A stretch of DNA of 64,000 nt from DATARH01 sp963746885 (GCA_963746885.1 CAVVDM010000006.1:496001-560000); one strand, 5' to 3'. Shown: positions 42,393 to 52,700, counted from the stretch's first letter. Numbers and translations: made by a program. Notes: generated by a model from the sequence alone, not told the origin.

Positions 42393-43385
42393 ATGCGCAC
42401 CGTATTAAAGCGCGTTCTCGTCACCGGCGGCGCCGGCTTTCTCGGCTCTCATCTATGCGAGCGCCTGCGCGCGCAGGGGCATGACGTGCTGTGCGTCGAC
42501 AACTACTTTACCGGGCGCAAGGACAACATCTCGGCCCTGCTGGCGGACCCGCTGTTCGAGGCGATGCGGCACGACGTGACCCATCCGCTGTTTGTCGAGG
42601 TCGACGAGATCTACAACCTCGCCTGCCCGGCCTCACCAATCCACTATCAGTTCGATCCCGTCCAGACCACCAAGACCAGCGTCATTGGCGCCATCAACAT
42701 GCTGGGGCTGGCCAAGCGGGTGAAGGCCAAGATCCTGCAGACCTCGACCTCCGAGGTCTACGGCGACCCGGTGCTGCATCCCCAGCCGGAATCCTACCGC
42801 GGCAACGTCAACCCGATCGGCCCGCGCGCCTGCTACGACGAGGGCAAGCGCTGCGCCGAGACGCTTTTTTTCGACTACTACCGCCAGCACAATCTGCGCA
42901 TTCGCGTCGTGCGCATCTTCAACACCTACGGTCCGCGCATGCACCCCAACGACGGGCGGGTGGTGTCGAATTTCATCGTCCAGGCACTGCGCAACGAGCC
43001 GATCACACTCTACGGCGACGGCTCCCAGACCCGCGCCTTCTGCTATGTCGACGACATGATCGAGGGCTTCCTGCGGATGATGGCTGCGCCCGACGACATC
43101 ACCGGACCGATGAACCTCGGCAACCCGGTCGAGACCTCGGTCGCCGAACTCGCCCATCTGATCCTCGAGTTGACCGGTTCGCGCTCGAAGCTGGTGCAGC
43201 GGCCCCTGCCGGCCGACGATCCGGTACAGCGCTGCCCCGACATTTCCCAGGCGAAGGCGATCCTCGATTGGGAGCCGAAAACCCCGCTGCGCCCGGGCCT
43301 CGAACGCACCATCGCCTATTTCGACAAGCTGCTGACCGAGCGGGGCGAAGTGCTGCGCGAGCGGAAGCCGGCAACGGCGTCCTAG
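42393..43385 (+). CDS. uxs: UDP-glucuronate decarboxylase (UDP-xylose synthase)
   Basis: A 330-residue extended SDR: VLVTGGAGFLGSHLCERL, NYFTGRKDNI, then ACPASPIHYQFDPVQTTKTS, TSEVYGDP, and the catalytic Tyr in GPRACYDEGKRCAETLFFDY. IFNTYGPRMHPNDGRVVSNF is diagnostic for UXS. It converts UDP-glucuronate to UDP-xylose. It works directly after ugd, so the operon supplies a xylosyl donor, probably for the adjacent glycosyltransferase. Confidence 0.94.
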   Translation: MRTVLKRVLVTGGAGFLGSHLCERLRAQGHDVLCVDNYFTGRKDNISALLADPLFEAMRHDVTHPLFVEVDEIYNLACPASPIHYQFDPVQTTKTSVIGAINMLGLAKRVKAKILQTSTSEVYGDPVLHPQPESYRGNVNPIGPRACYDEGKRCAETLFFDYYRQHNLRIRVVRIFNTYGPRMHPNDGRVVSNFIVQALRNEPITLYGDGSQTRAFCYVDDMIEGFLRMMAAPDDITGPMNLGNPVETSVAELAHLILELTGSRSKLVQRPLPADDPVQRCPDISQAKAILDWEPKTPLRPGLERTIAYFDKLLTERGEVLRERKPATAS

Positions 43386-43430
43386 GCTTCCAGGCTCCGG
43401 AGCCCGAGCCGCCGCGCCGCAGCGCCGGGC

Positions 43431-43721
43431 TCACTGCCCGATCAGAGGGATGTGAGTCTGACACCGGCCGGTAGCCTGCACCAGCCGGCCTGACGCGGCG
43501 CCCAGGCTCTTCTCTTCGAGCGGCTGATAGGGCGTCGCGCAGATCTGCGCGGCGAGGAGCCGGTTTACCTGCGGATCGTAAGCATTGAACTCGGCAAATT
43601 CGGGCGGTATGGCGCCGGCCGGCGCGAGCGCACTGGTTCCGAAACCATCCTTGACCGGGATATAGGGCGTGCAGCCCGGTAGCGAGGCAATCAGCAGGAC
43701 GAGGACGAGAAGAGCGCGCAT
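43431..43721 (-). CDS. Small lipoprotein
   Basis: A 96-residue protein with a signal peptide MRALLVLVLLIASLPGC; the lipobox is SLPGC, so Cys17 would be lipidated. The mature part is short with further cysteines (AQICATPYQP, ATGRCQTH). It lies 19 bases after the DUF3300 gene on the same strand. GAGCCCG at 43400 and CGGGCTC at 43426 form an inverted repeat between this gene and uxs. No family is recognised. Confidence 0.75.
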   Translation of the reverse strand: MRALLVLVLLIASLPGCTPYIPVKDGFGTSALAPAGAIPPEFAEFNAYDPQVNRLLAAQICATPYQPLEEKSLGAASGRLVQATGRCQTHIPLIGQ

Positions 43722-43740
43722 GGGAATCCGCGGCTGGAAA

Positions 43741-45234
43741 TCACCCCGCGAGTGTGCCCGCCCTGCGTCGGCAGCGCAACTGCGATCCGTTTAGACGACG
43801 CGCCTCTCCGGCGCGGCACGGTGCGCTAGCCGTGGCCGCCATGACCGCCATCACCGTGTGGGCCGCCGCCGTGCGGGCCGCCGCCATGTGGGCCGCCGCC
43901 ATGCGGGCCGCCGCCATCCGCCGTCGCATCGCCATCATATGCGGGCCGCCGCGGTGGAATCCGCCGCGCATCGCCATCATATGCGGCCCGCCGTGAAATG
44001 CGGCGCCATGCGGCCCGCCGTGGTGGAACCCGCCGCGCATTGCCATCGCATGTGGCCCGCCGTGAAACGCGGTGCCGTGCGGCCCGCCGTGGTGGAATCC
44101 GCCGCGCATCGCCATCGCGTGCGGCCCGCCGCCCCGCCGCGCGGTGTGGAAGGCTGCGCCGCGGACCTGCGGGCCGAGGACGCGGTCGGCGGCGGCAGGC
44201 GCGACGACGGCGGAGGCGGAGGCGAAGCGCGGCCCGAACGCCGGAGCGGCATAGGCGACCCCGCCGCGACGCGCCGGGTCGTGCGCCCACACGGTGCCGG
44301 CGAATGCCGGATGGCCAAAGGTCAGCACATCATAGGCGGCCGCATCGACGATCACGTTGCGATGCCACCAATCGAACTCGGCCCAACCCCAGAGCGGACC
44401 GTAATAGGCCACCGTAACGACGGGGTAGAAGGCGATGAACGGCACCGGCGCCCAGACGTAGCCGACCGGCACCGGAAACACGACCGGCGGATAAAGCGGG
44501 TAGCGCCAGGTTCCGTAAGCCCGAACCGGATTGCACACCGGCACGTAAACCGCCGCCGGGTTGGCCGGCCGGATGGTGATGACCTCGCCGCTCCGCACCG
44601 CCCGGCAATGGCACACCGCGGTCTCCAAATTGCCCGCCAGCATCGCCTCCCGGCGCAGCGACTGCACCGCCGCCATCACATCGGCCTGCTGGGCGAGAAA
44701 GGCGTTCCCCACCTGCCCCGTCCACTGCAGCTTGTCGCTCATCGTGTCGAGCAGCCGCGGGAACGGCACCAGCGCCATGACGGCAGGATCCCAATGGTTG
44801 GCCTTAAGTGCCGCCATCAGCACGTCGCCCCGTAGCCGGCGGTTGGCCGGCACCTTGACCCAGCGAGCCGCCTCGACAACCTCGACAGGATAGGTCGCAG
44901 CCATGAGCACCTGGTCGAGCAGCTGATCCGGGTACAGCGCGATCGGCGCCAGCAACTGAGCGAGCTCGGCTTGCGACAGTCTTATCGCGGGTGGCTTTAC
45001 CTCAGGCTGCTTAGCCGCGGTTTGACCGGCCGCGGGTTGCTTCGCCGCGGATTGCGCCGGGGAAGCGGGCGAAAGCGGCGCGGCGGCGGGAGGCGCTGCC
45101 GGCAACGGGGCGGTCGCGGCAGGAGGGGCGGCGGCAGGCTGGGTTGCCGGCTCGTTTTCGGCAATGGCCAAGCTCACGGCGCCGCCGGCAATGGCGAGCG
45201 CGGCCCCTGCGACGAGCAACACGCGGGTCTTCAT
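43741..45234 (-). CDS. DUF3300 family secreted protein with Gly/His-rich repeat tail
   Basis: A 497-residue protein as read. It has a signal peptide (MKTRVLLVAGAALAIAGGAV), an Ala/Pro-rich linker, then the DUF3300 core starting LSQAELAQLLAPIALYPDQL and ending VYVPVCNPVRAYG with Tyr/Trp-rich segments. The tail holds tandem copies of a 23-residue unit (MAMRGGFHHGGPHG followed by AFHGGPHA), encoded by a 69-bp DNA repeat at about 43925-44140. Near 43930 the read frame switches to Arg/Met/Ala-rich sequence, while another frame continues as GGGPHGGGPHGGGPHGGGPH to a stop at 43826. A frameshift in the repeat is likely. The protein is probably periplasmic or outer-envelope; its function is unknown. 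Confidence 0.78.
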   Translation of the reverse strand: MKTRVLLVAGAALAIAGGAVSLAIAENEPATQPAAAPPAATAPLPAAPPAAAPLSPASPAQSAAKQPAAGQTAAKQPEVKPPAIRLSQAELAQLLAPIALYPDQLLDQVLMAATYPVEVVEAARWVKVPANRRLRGDVLMAALKANHWDPAVMALVPFPRLLDTMSDKLQWTGQVGNAFLAQQADVMAAVQSLRREAMLAGNLETAVCHCRAVRSGEVITIRPANPAAVYVPVCNPVRAYGTWRYPLYPPVVFPVPVGYVWAPVPFIAFYPVVTVAYYGPLWGWAEFDWWHRNVIVDAAAYDVLTFGHPAFAGTVWAHDPARRGGVAYAAPAFGPRFASASAVVAPAAADRVLGPQVRGAAFHTARRGGGPHAMAMRGGFHHGGPHGTAFHGGPHAMAMRGGFHHGGPHGAAFHGGPHMMAMRGGFHRGGPHMMAMRRRMAAARMAAAHMAAARTAAAHTVMAVMAATASAPCRAGEARRLNGSQLRCRRRAGTLAG

Positions 45235-45465
45235 GCGGCCTCTCCCGTGCCTGCGGCATTCCGTAGTGGGCTCACCGCCAGAGCGACGGCTGGGCACCCG
45301 CGATCACAACACCAGCGCGGGCGAATTTGTTCCCGACAAACACGCGGAGCGTTCAGCCGTGGAGGCGAGCCAATGCCGCAGAAAAATCGCCCATGTCGGC
45401 GACCACCAGTGCCGCACCCTGGCGCAATCGAAGATGACGAGATCGAACCCCATCCGCGCTGCCGC

Positions 45466-46437
45466 TTAGCCCGGCACCCGCACCAGCTTCTGCAGGCTGC
45501 GCACGCTGGGCGGCACCTTCTCGCCGGGATGGGTGTAGCTCTGCCACGCGGTCCACGACACTTCACCGATATAGATGTCGCCGTGGCGGTCGACCGCGAT
45601 GCCATGCGGCGCCGAGAACTGGCCCGGCGGCAAACCCGATTTCTCGTCGACCCGGCCCATCAGCTTGCCCTCGCGCGACAGGATGCTGACGCGCGGCCCA
45701 AGATTGGGGAAATTGTGGTTGACCCGCTGGTGCGGCCCCAATTCGCCGATATAGCAGCAACCGTGCGCGCCGCCCTCCATGTAGAGGCCGCAGGGGCGGT
45801 GCAGGTTGTTCCATTGCGTCTCGTACTTGCCGTTGCCGTCGAAGATCTGCACCCGGTGGTTCTCGCGGTCGGCGACGTAGACCCAGCCTTCGGGGTCGCT
45901 GACGATGTTGTGCGGGATGTTGAACTCGCCCGGCCCACAGCCGCATTCGCCCCACGAGAACAACAGCTTGCCGTTGGGCGCGAATTTGTGGACGCGGGCG
46001 TTGGCGTAGCCGTCCGAGACGTAGATGTCGAGGTCGGGCGACAATGCAGTGTGGGTACAGCGGTTGAATGGCTCGCCGCTCATGAAGCCCGAAGGCCGGC
46101 CGGGGATGCCGATTTCAAGCAACACCTTGCCGTCGAAGGTGCATTTGCGCACGGTGTGGTCGCCGTCATCGGTGCAATAGAGCGTCTCGTCCGGGCCGAC
46201 ATGCAGCCCGTGCGCCCGGTGAAACAGACCCTCGCCCCACGAATTGAGCAGATTGCCGTCGCGGTCGAACACCATCATCGGGTGCTCGCCGCGATTGAAT
46301 ACATAGACCCGGTCGCGCGAATCCGTCGCGACCGCGGCGACGTCGCGAAAGGTCCAGCCTTGCGGCAGTTTCGCCCAATCGGCCTCGACCCGGTAGGTAT
46401 AGCCGCCGCTGCCGACGATGCCGTCCTCGCCCGCCAT
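45466..46437 (-). CDS. NHL-repeat beta-propeller protein
   Basis: A 323-residue six-blade propeller: AAVATDSRDRVYVFNRGEHP, GLHVGPDETLYCTDDGDHTV, LSPDLDIYVSDGYANARVHK, DPEGWVYVADRENHRVQIFD and AVDRHGDIYIGEVSWTAWQS. It is a paralogue of the protein at 7076-7948, and both open with the G-x-Y-x-Y strand. Cysteines in GECGCGPGEF and GGAHGCCYIG are distinctive. The frame is open far upstream but GGGAGGG seven bases before the ATG at 46437 fixes the start. The role is unknown; it may be a lyase or a binding scaffold. Confidence 0.86.
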   Translation of the reverse strand: MAGEDGIVGSGGYTYRVEADWAKLPQGWTFRDVAAVATDSRDRVYVFNRGEHPMMVFDRDGNLLNSWGEGLFHRAHGLHVGPDETLYCTDDGDHTVRKCTFDGKVLLEIGIPGRPSGFMSGEPFNRCTHTALSPDLDIYVSDGYANARVHKFAPNGKLLFSWGECGCGPGEFNIPHNIVSDPEGWVYVADRENHRVQIFDGNGKYETQWNNLHRPCGLYMEGGAHGCCYIGELGPHQRVNHNFPNLGPRVSILSREGKLMGRVDEKSGLPPGQFSAPHGIAVDRHGDIYIGEVSWTAWQSYTHPGEKVPPSVRSLQKLVRVPG

Positions 46438-46708
46438 CTCGCCCTCCCTTTCGCGTCTGCCGCCTTGGTGAGAGACTATCGCCGCGACGCCCGGCCCCGC
46501 AATCAGGAGCGCGCCGATGCCGATGATGCCTGTCCGCCTGCTGCAGCCGGAATGCTGCGCCCGCGCTTCCCTTGATTTCTGGCGGACGATAGACTTGCCG
46601 GCGTAAGTTGAAACCGCCGGCGCCGAATGCCGGCATATAATTGAGAGATCGTCGTGGATTTCGACCGACTCCACCCCGGACAGCGCCGGCGAAGCGCGCG
46701 AGCCGGGT

Positions 46709-47851
46709 TTGCCGCCGCCACTTCCCGACGCTGCACAGGCTGCCCCCTCCGGCGCGGAGGGCATGCCCGCGGACGGATCGGCCACCGGCGCGAGCGAGGG
46801 CATCAAGCGGCCGCGTCGTCGCCGGCGACGGCGGCGCAACCCGATGCACAGCCCCCTGGCAGGCGGCGTGTCGGGCGACGTGACGAGCGGTGCCGACGTG
46901 CCCGTTGCCGCCGACGTGCCGGCCTCGGTAGACGCGCCGGCCGCCGCCGATGCTGCCTCCGGCGGCGAGGTGCCGGCCGATGGCGCCGTGGCGCAGCGGC
47001 CGATCCTGCGGCTGCACATCCGCCGACGGCGGCATCGGACCCATGCCCCCGGACTGTTGCCGGGCCCGGTCGAGCCGGCGAGCGAGGGCGCGGCCCCCAC
47101 CCCGACCGGCGCCGACGCGACCGGCGGCGGAGCGGCACCCGGCGCCGCGCCGTTGGGCCGCTTCCGCGCGCCGCGCCGGCGACGGCGCCAGGCACCGCTC
47201 GCCGCCGCCCCCGCCGTTGGCGACGCCGGCGAGCCGGCAACGGAAGGCGCGCCGCCCGGCGCGGCGGGCCAGCCGACGAGCCGGCCGCCGCGATCGCGCA
47301 ACCGCCGCCGCCGCGCGGCACCCGCAGGGGAAGCGGCAGGCGAGGCCCGCGAGCACAGCCCTCGCCAGTCCGACAGGGCTGGGCCAGCCGGGCCGCGCGG
47401 CCGCGGCGGCGAGCAGCGGCGCCAAGCGGGCGAACGCAGCGGACCCGGCGAGGCGCCGCGCCAAGAGGCTCGCGACGCCGGAAGCCGCGACAATCGTCGC
47501 GGCGCCGGGCCGCGGGATCGCCGCGACGGGCCGCCGGGCCGCGGCCGGCGCGACGGGCCGCGCCCGGTCGAGCGCAAGCTCTATTCGATCGACGCGGTGG
47601 TCGATCGCGGCTTCGAGGATGTCGAGGAGGAGGAGGCCGAGACCCGGCGGGTGCACTGGACGATCGTCAAGCGCACCACCGCCGACCAGCTGAGCCGCAA
47701 GGCGCTCTCGGCGGTCTATGTTTTGCAGCGCGACGGCAGCGACACCGAGTTTCCCAGCCTCGGCGCGGCCCGCGATGCGGTCAACAAGAAGATCGTCCAC
47801 CCGGAAAAGCTGACGCTCTCAAAAGCCGAGCACGCCGCCGCGAAAAAATAG
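46709..47851 (+). CDS. Large Arg/Pro/Ala/Gly-rich low-complexity protein with a short conserved C-terminal domain
   Basis: About 380 residues. The first 290 are dominated by Pro, Ala, Gly and blocks of Arg such as RPRRRRRRRR, IRRRRHR and APRRRRRQA, plus RGG-like stretches (GPRGRGGEQRR). The last 90 residues are different: KLYSIDAVVDRGFEDVEEEE, VHWTIVKRTTADQLSRKALS and AVYVLQRDGSDTEFPSLGAA, a folded-looking acidic domain of unknown family. The start is uncertain (TTG at 46709, or a non-ATG codon upstream), since no ATG lies near. An RNA- or nucleoid-binding role fits the basic blocks. It lies 33 bases before nudC. Confidence 0.6.
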   Translation: MPPPLPDAAQAAPSGAEGMPADGSATGASEGIKRPRRRRRRRRNPMHSPLAGGVSGDVTSGADVPVAADVPASVDAPAAADAASGGEVPADGAVAQRPILRLHIRRRRHRTHAPGLLPGPVEPASEGAAPTPTGADATGGGAAPGAAPLGRFRAPRRRRRQAPLAAAPAVGDAGEPATEGAPPGAAGQPTSRPPRSRNRRRRAAPAGEAAGEAREHSPRQSDRAGPAGPRGRGGEQRRQAGERSGPGEAPRQEARDAGSRDNRRGAGPRDRRDGPPGRGRRDGPRPVERKLYSIDAVVDRGFEDVEEEEAETRRVHWTIVKRTTADQLSRKALSAVYVLQRDGSDTEFPSLGAARDAVNKKIVHPEKLTLSKAEHAAAKK

Positions 47852-47884
47852 GCCCAAAAGGGCGACATCGCCGAGAAGGAATAG

Positions 47885-48823
47885 ATGGAAGAAATCTACT
47901 GCTTTGCCGGCAACCCGCTCGACCGCGTCAGCGAGCGCCGGCGCGACCGCGAGTGGATTGCCGGACTGCTCGCCGACCCGGCGGCCCGCATCCTGCCGTT
48001 GCGCGACTTGCGGCCGTGGACGCGGGGCACCGGATCGCCGGTGCTCGACTGGCAGGAGCTGGCGCCGTGGCGCGCATCGATCGAGGCCGGTGCGACGCTG
48101 GTCTTCCTCGGCCTCGGTCTCGCCGATGGCCGCCCGCATTTCGCGATCGACGCCAGCGGCGCCGACGGCGCGGCGGTGGGCGACAACGAGTCGTTCGACG
48201 CCCGCACGCTGGCGCCGCTGCTGCCGGCCGGCGAGGCGGCGATCCTCGCCGAGGCGCGCGCGGTGATCGACTGGCACGCGCGGCACGGCTTCTGCGCACA
48301 GTGCGGCGCGCCAACCCGGGTGACCGCGGCCGGGTGGGTGCGGCGCTGCCCGGAATGCAAGGTGTCGCATTATCCGCGCTCCGATCCGGTCACGATCATG
48401 CTGGCGGTGCGGGGCGATTATGCCCTGCTCGGCCGCAACCGGCGCCGTCCCGGCAACCGCTTCTCCTGCCTCGCCGGCTTTGTCGAACCGGGCGAGACGC
48501 TGGAGGAGGCGGTGCGCCGCGAGGTCCGCGAGGAATCCGGCATCCGGGTCGGGCGGGTGCGCTATCTGGCGTGCCAACCCTGGCCGTTTCCGTCCACATT
48601 GATGACCGGCTTCCTGTGCGAGGCGTTGAGCGAGGAGATTACGGTAGACCCCGAGGAGCTAGCCGAGGCGCGCTGGTTCGAGCGCGCCGAACTGCGCGCC
48701 ATGGTGACGCGCGCCGCAACTGGCCCGGACGACCCGAGCCAGGTGTCGGTGCCGGGACCGGTGGCGATCGCGCACCAGATCTGCCGGCGCTGGTCGCACC
48801 GGCTGGACGACGTGCTCGACTGA
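47885..48823 (+). CDS. nudC: NAD(+) diphosphatase
   Basis: A 312-residue protein with all NudC marks: a zinc ribbon with Cys137, Cys140, Cys155 and Cys158 (HGFCAQCGAP, RRCPECK), a Nudix box at residues 199-221 (GFVEPGETLEEAV then RREVREESGI), and the NADH-specific QPWPFP motif near residue 232. It hydrolyses NAD(H) to NMN(H) and AMP and, in other bacteria, removes NAD caps from RNA. It follows the arginine-rich protein gene by 33 bases, which hints at a shared RNA-related context. Confidence 0.94.
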   Translation: MEEIYCFAGNPLDRVSERRRDREWIAGLLADPAARILPLRDLRPWTRGTGSPVLDWQELAPWRASIEAGATLVFLGLGLADGRPHFAIDASGADGAAVGDNESFDARTLAPLLPAGEAAILAEARAVIDWHARHGFCAQCGAPTRVTAAGWVRRCPECKVSHYPRSDPVTIMLAVRGDYALLGRNRRRPGNRFSCLAGFVEPGETLEEAVRREVREESGIRVGRVRYLACQPWPFPSTLMTGFLCEALSEEITVDPEELAEARWFERAELRAMVTRAATGPDDPSQVSVPGPVAIAHQICRRWSHRLDDVLD

Positions 48824-48847
48824 TCGCGGACAAGCACTGCGCCAACC

Positions 48848-49693
48848 ATGACAGCGGGGGCCGAACGCATCGCCCTGGTCACCGGCGCAACGGCCGGGAT
48901 CGGGCTCTACACCGCGCTCGGGCTGGCCGGCGCCGGATTTCGCGTGATTCTGACCGGCCGCGATGCCGCCCGCCTCGAACAGGCGCGCCGGACCGTTGGC
49001 GAACGCGCGGGCGCGGCCCCACCAGAAATCGTGCAGGCCGACTTCGCCAGCCTCGCCGCGGTGCGCGACCTCGCCGACACGGTGCTGGCACGGCACGATC
49101 GGCTCGACCTGCTGGTCAACAACGCCGGGCTGATGACGCCGCATTACCAGCGCTCCGCCGACGGCTACGAGGTGACGATCGCGGTCAATCACCTGGCGCC
49201 GTTCCTGTTGACCAATCTGCTGCTCGACCGGCTGCGCGGCTCGGCGCCGGCACGAATCGTCACGGTCGCCTCGCAGGCCCATCGCGGCGCGCGGATCGAT
49301 CCCGCGACGCTCGGCGATCCGCCGGATTGGAGCCCGCTCAAAGCCTACGGGCGCTCGAAGCTGTGCAACATCCTGTTCACCCGCGCGCTGGCACACCGGC
49401 TCGATGGCAGCGGCGTCGTTACGGCCTGCCTCCATCCCGGCGTCGTCGCGACCGAGATCGGCAATCGCGCGGGAACCCTCGCCGGCCTCGGCTGGCGTCT
49501 CGTCAAGCCGTTTCTGATCACCCCGGAGAAGGGCGCCGCGACGTCGCTGTTTCTCGCGACGACCGGCGATCCGATGCCGTTCCACGGCGGCTACGTCATC
49601 GACAAGAAGCTCGCACAGCCCGATGCGGCAGCCCTCGACGACGATCTGGCCGAACGCCTGTGGGCCGCAACTGCCCGGCTGGTGGGGTTGTAG
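48848..49693 (+). CDS. Short-chain dehydrogenase (retinol dehydrogenase-like)
   Basis: A 281-residue classical SDR: ALVTGATAGIGLYTALGLAG as the NAD(P) motif, LDLLVNNAGLMTPHYQ, the conserved Ser in RIVTVASQAHRG, and the catalytic pair Tyr/Lys in KAYGRSKLCNILFTRALAHR. The RDH11-14-like sequence pattern suggests NADPH. The substrate is unknown. It starts 24 bases after nudC and converges on the TPR-glycosyltransferase gene. Confidence 0.9.
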   Translation: MTAGAERIALVTGATAGIGLYTALGLAGAGFRVILTGRDAARLEQARRTVGERAGAAPPEIVQADFASLAAVRDLADTVLARHDRLDLLVNNAGLMTPHYQRSADGYEVTIAVNHLAPFLLTNLLLDRLRGSAPARIVTVASQAHRGARIDPATLGDPPDWSPLKAYGRSKLCNILFTRALAHRLDGSGVVTACLHPGVVATEIGNRAGTLAGLGWRLVKPFLITPEKGAATSLFLATTGDPMPFHGGYVIDKKLAQPDAAALDDDLAERLWAATARLVGL

Positions 49694-49702
49694 CGGCCGT
49701 CG

Positions 49703-52700
49703 TCAGCCCGGCTGCGTGCCATAGGCGGAGACGTCCGAATCGGGCTGCTCGTTGGGACCGATGACGAGCGGCGGGAAAATCGCTCGCGCCCGGATCAGGC
49801 CGCGCTGGATCACGGTATTCATAATCCCGTCGATCGCATAGGGGACCAACAGTCGCCCCGAGCCATACATCCGCACCGCGATCTTGTTGGACATCGGGAA
49901 GCAATGTTGCAGCAGCAATTCGGCGCCGCGCGGCGACACCGCATAGGCGAGGATGCCCCAGATCAATCTCGAATTCGAGGACGCAATGCGTGCCGCCAGG
50001 GGCAACCCGGGCGCTCCAGGAATCATGCTGCCGCGCCAGTGCATCGAACGGAACGGCCGGCGCCTCGAACCTGACGTTGCACCACTGCCCGTCGCCGACG
50101 CCAAGGGACGCCACCGCATCCCGATTATAGCCGAGATACAGAAGGTCGCAGCGCCCCAGCAGTTGCGCCTGGATCGGCTCGAACCAGTCCTTCAGGCTGT
50201 GCGGTATATAAGCATCGTCCTCGAACACGATGATCGACTGCCGTGTCTCGACGCAAATCTCCCAGAGCCGCTTGTGGGAGAGCCCGTTGCCGATGGCGCC
50301 CGTGGAAAACGGCAGGTCCGGCTCGATGATCCCGTCGCGGATCAACGCATCGCGGACCAGGTTCTGCCCGTCGACCGCATCGAACACGCGAATGTCGATG
50401 CCCTTGTCGGCATTCCACAGGAAGAAGCGCTGCTGTCGGTCAGGCCGTCGCCCCAGGCAGATGACGTAGGCGGGGATCGTGACCGCGCCGTGCGGGCTTG
50501 CGGCGGGTGCTGACAGCGCTGGCGCCATGGCCGGGCGATGCGGTCGCTCCGCCAACAGCGGCATCAGCGCGGCGGCGACGCGCGCCAAAACCTCGCCCCA
50601 ATCGTCGCGGCGGCGCTGTCGAAACAGGCGGGCGGTCGGATACCACGGCGTGTCGGCCCGCCCCAGCATCCACCGCCAATCCGGCACCTCGACGAGCAGG
50701 ATCCATACCGGGCGGCCAAGCGCTCCGGCGAGATGCGCCACCGCGCTGTCGTTGGTGATGACGAGGTCGAGGTGCATCATCACGGCAGCGGCGTCGAGAA
50801 ACCCGTCGTCGCCGGTGTCGAAGTCGGGGCCGAGGCTGTCGACGAACATGCCGTCCGGCAGTTCCTCCAGTTGCTCGACCCCCGCGCCCTTCTGCAAGCT
50901 GATCAGCCGGACCCCTGGAATCTCGCCGAGCGGCGCGAAGGCGCGCAGCGGCACGGCCCGCGCGGCCGACAGGATGTTGCCCTGCCAGGCGATGCCGATG
51001 CGGAATTCGCCATCCGGCAGCCGGCTCGTCCAGGCGGCAACCCGCACCGGGTCGGCTGCGAGGTAGGGCACCGCAGCCGGAATCTGCGTCTCGTCGAGGC
51101 CGAGCACCGCCGGCACGCTCATCAGCGGCAGGTGAAAATCGATCGCCGGGAGGCTGTCGTCGTCGCCGCCTTGGCGGACGACCTGGCTCGCGCCGCCAAG
51201 GCTCTGCATCAACCCGCACAGAGACGGCTGCACCTCGACGATGATTTCGCCGCCGCGTTCGGCGAGAAACGGGACGAAGCGGGCGAACTGGATCGCGTCG
51301 CCGAGGGCCTGCTCGGCGTAAAGCAGCAGGCGCCTGCCGCGCAGCTCCTCGCCCTGCCATTCCGGCGCGGCAGAGCGCCTCGGCGGCCAGGCTGGGCCGC
51401 GGCGGCGCCATTCGTATTCGCGCCAGCCATCGTCAAAGCACCCGAGCAGCAACAGCAGCAAGGCGCGGTTGCTGTGACAATCCTGGTAGCCCGGCACCGC
51501 CGCCAGCGCCTTGTCGTAGCTTGCCAGCGCCTCGGCAAACCGCTTCAGCTGCTGCAGCGCCAGCCCCCGGTTGGACAGGGCGTGGGCGTAATCGGGACGC
51601 CGCGCCAGCGCCTTGTCGTAGCTGTCGATCGCCTCGGCGTAGCGCCGCAGATCGTGCAGCGTGGTGCCGCGGTTGGACAGCGCCTCCGGAAAATCCGGCC
51701 GCAACGCAAGCGCCCGGTCATAGCTCGCCAGCGCCTCCTCGAAGCGGCGCAGCGCGCGCAGCGCGTTGCCGCGGTTCGACAGGGCCGGCGCGTGATCCGG
51801 CCGCAGCGCCAATGCCCGGTTGTAGCTTGCTAACGCCTCCTCAGGGCGCCCAAGCTCGCCGAGCGTGACCCCGCGGTTCGACAAGAGCTGCGGATCGTCG
51901 GGGCGGAGCGCCAATGCTCGGTCGTAGCTCGCCAGCGCCTCGATCTGCCGCCCCCGGCGCGCCTCGACCACGGCGAGCAAATGATGCGCCTCAAAGTTGC
52001 GCAGGTCGGCCGCGAGCACAGCGCGGCTGAGACGCTCCGCCTCGTCGAGCGCCCCCCGCTCATAGGCGGCGAGGGCCTGCCGCATGTCGACGGCCTCGGC
52101 AGGCGTCGCCGCTGAGGCCGGGGGATGTGTCGTCTCGCTCATCATGCCGGCGAGCGCCGCGGCGACCCGCCCCATCACCTCGCCCCAATCGTCGCGCCGG
52201 TCCTGCCGAAACAGGCGCGCCGTCGGGTACCATGGCGTGTCGGGCCGGTCCAGCATCCAGCGCCAGTCCGGCACATCCCGCAGGATGACCCAGACCGGCC
52301 GGCCGAGCGCCCCGGCGAGATGCGCGATCGTGCTGTCACTGGTGACGACGAGGTCGAGATGCATCATCACAGCAGCCGAGTCGAGAAACCCGTCCGGCCC
52401 ACTGTCGAAATCGGCACCGAGTTCGCTGACCCGCATCACGTCCGGCAACGCCGCCAGCTGCTCGACGCCGTCGTGCTTCTGCAAGCTGATCAGGCGTACG
52501 CCTGGGACACGGCAGAGCGGAGCGAAAGCGGCGAGCGGGATCGAGCGCCCCCGATCGATCTTGCGCCGCGGGTTGCCCTGCCACGCGATGCCGACGCGAA
52601 ATTTCCCTTCCGGCAGACGCGCCCCCCACGCCGCGACTCGCGCCACGTCGGCGCGCAGATAGGGCACCACAGCCGGGATCTGGGCCGCATCGAGGCCGAG

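Noticed and set aside
43858..44140. CRISPR-like repeat array
   Set aside because: The repeats are contiguous, without unique spacers, and encode the GGPH units of a protein.
46654..49764. 1036-codon plus-strand frame across the Arg-rich gene, nudC and the SDR
   Set aside because: It passes through three well-supported genes in another frame and has shadow composition.
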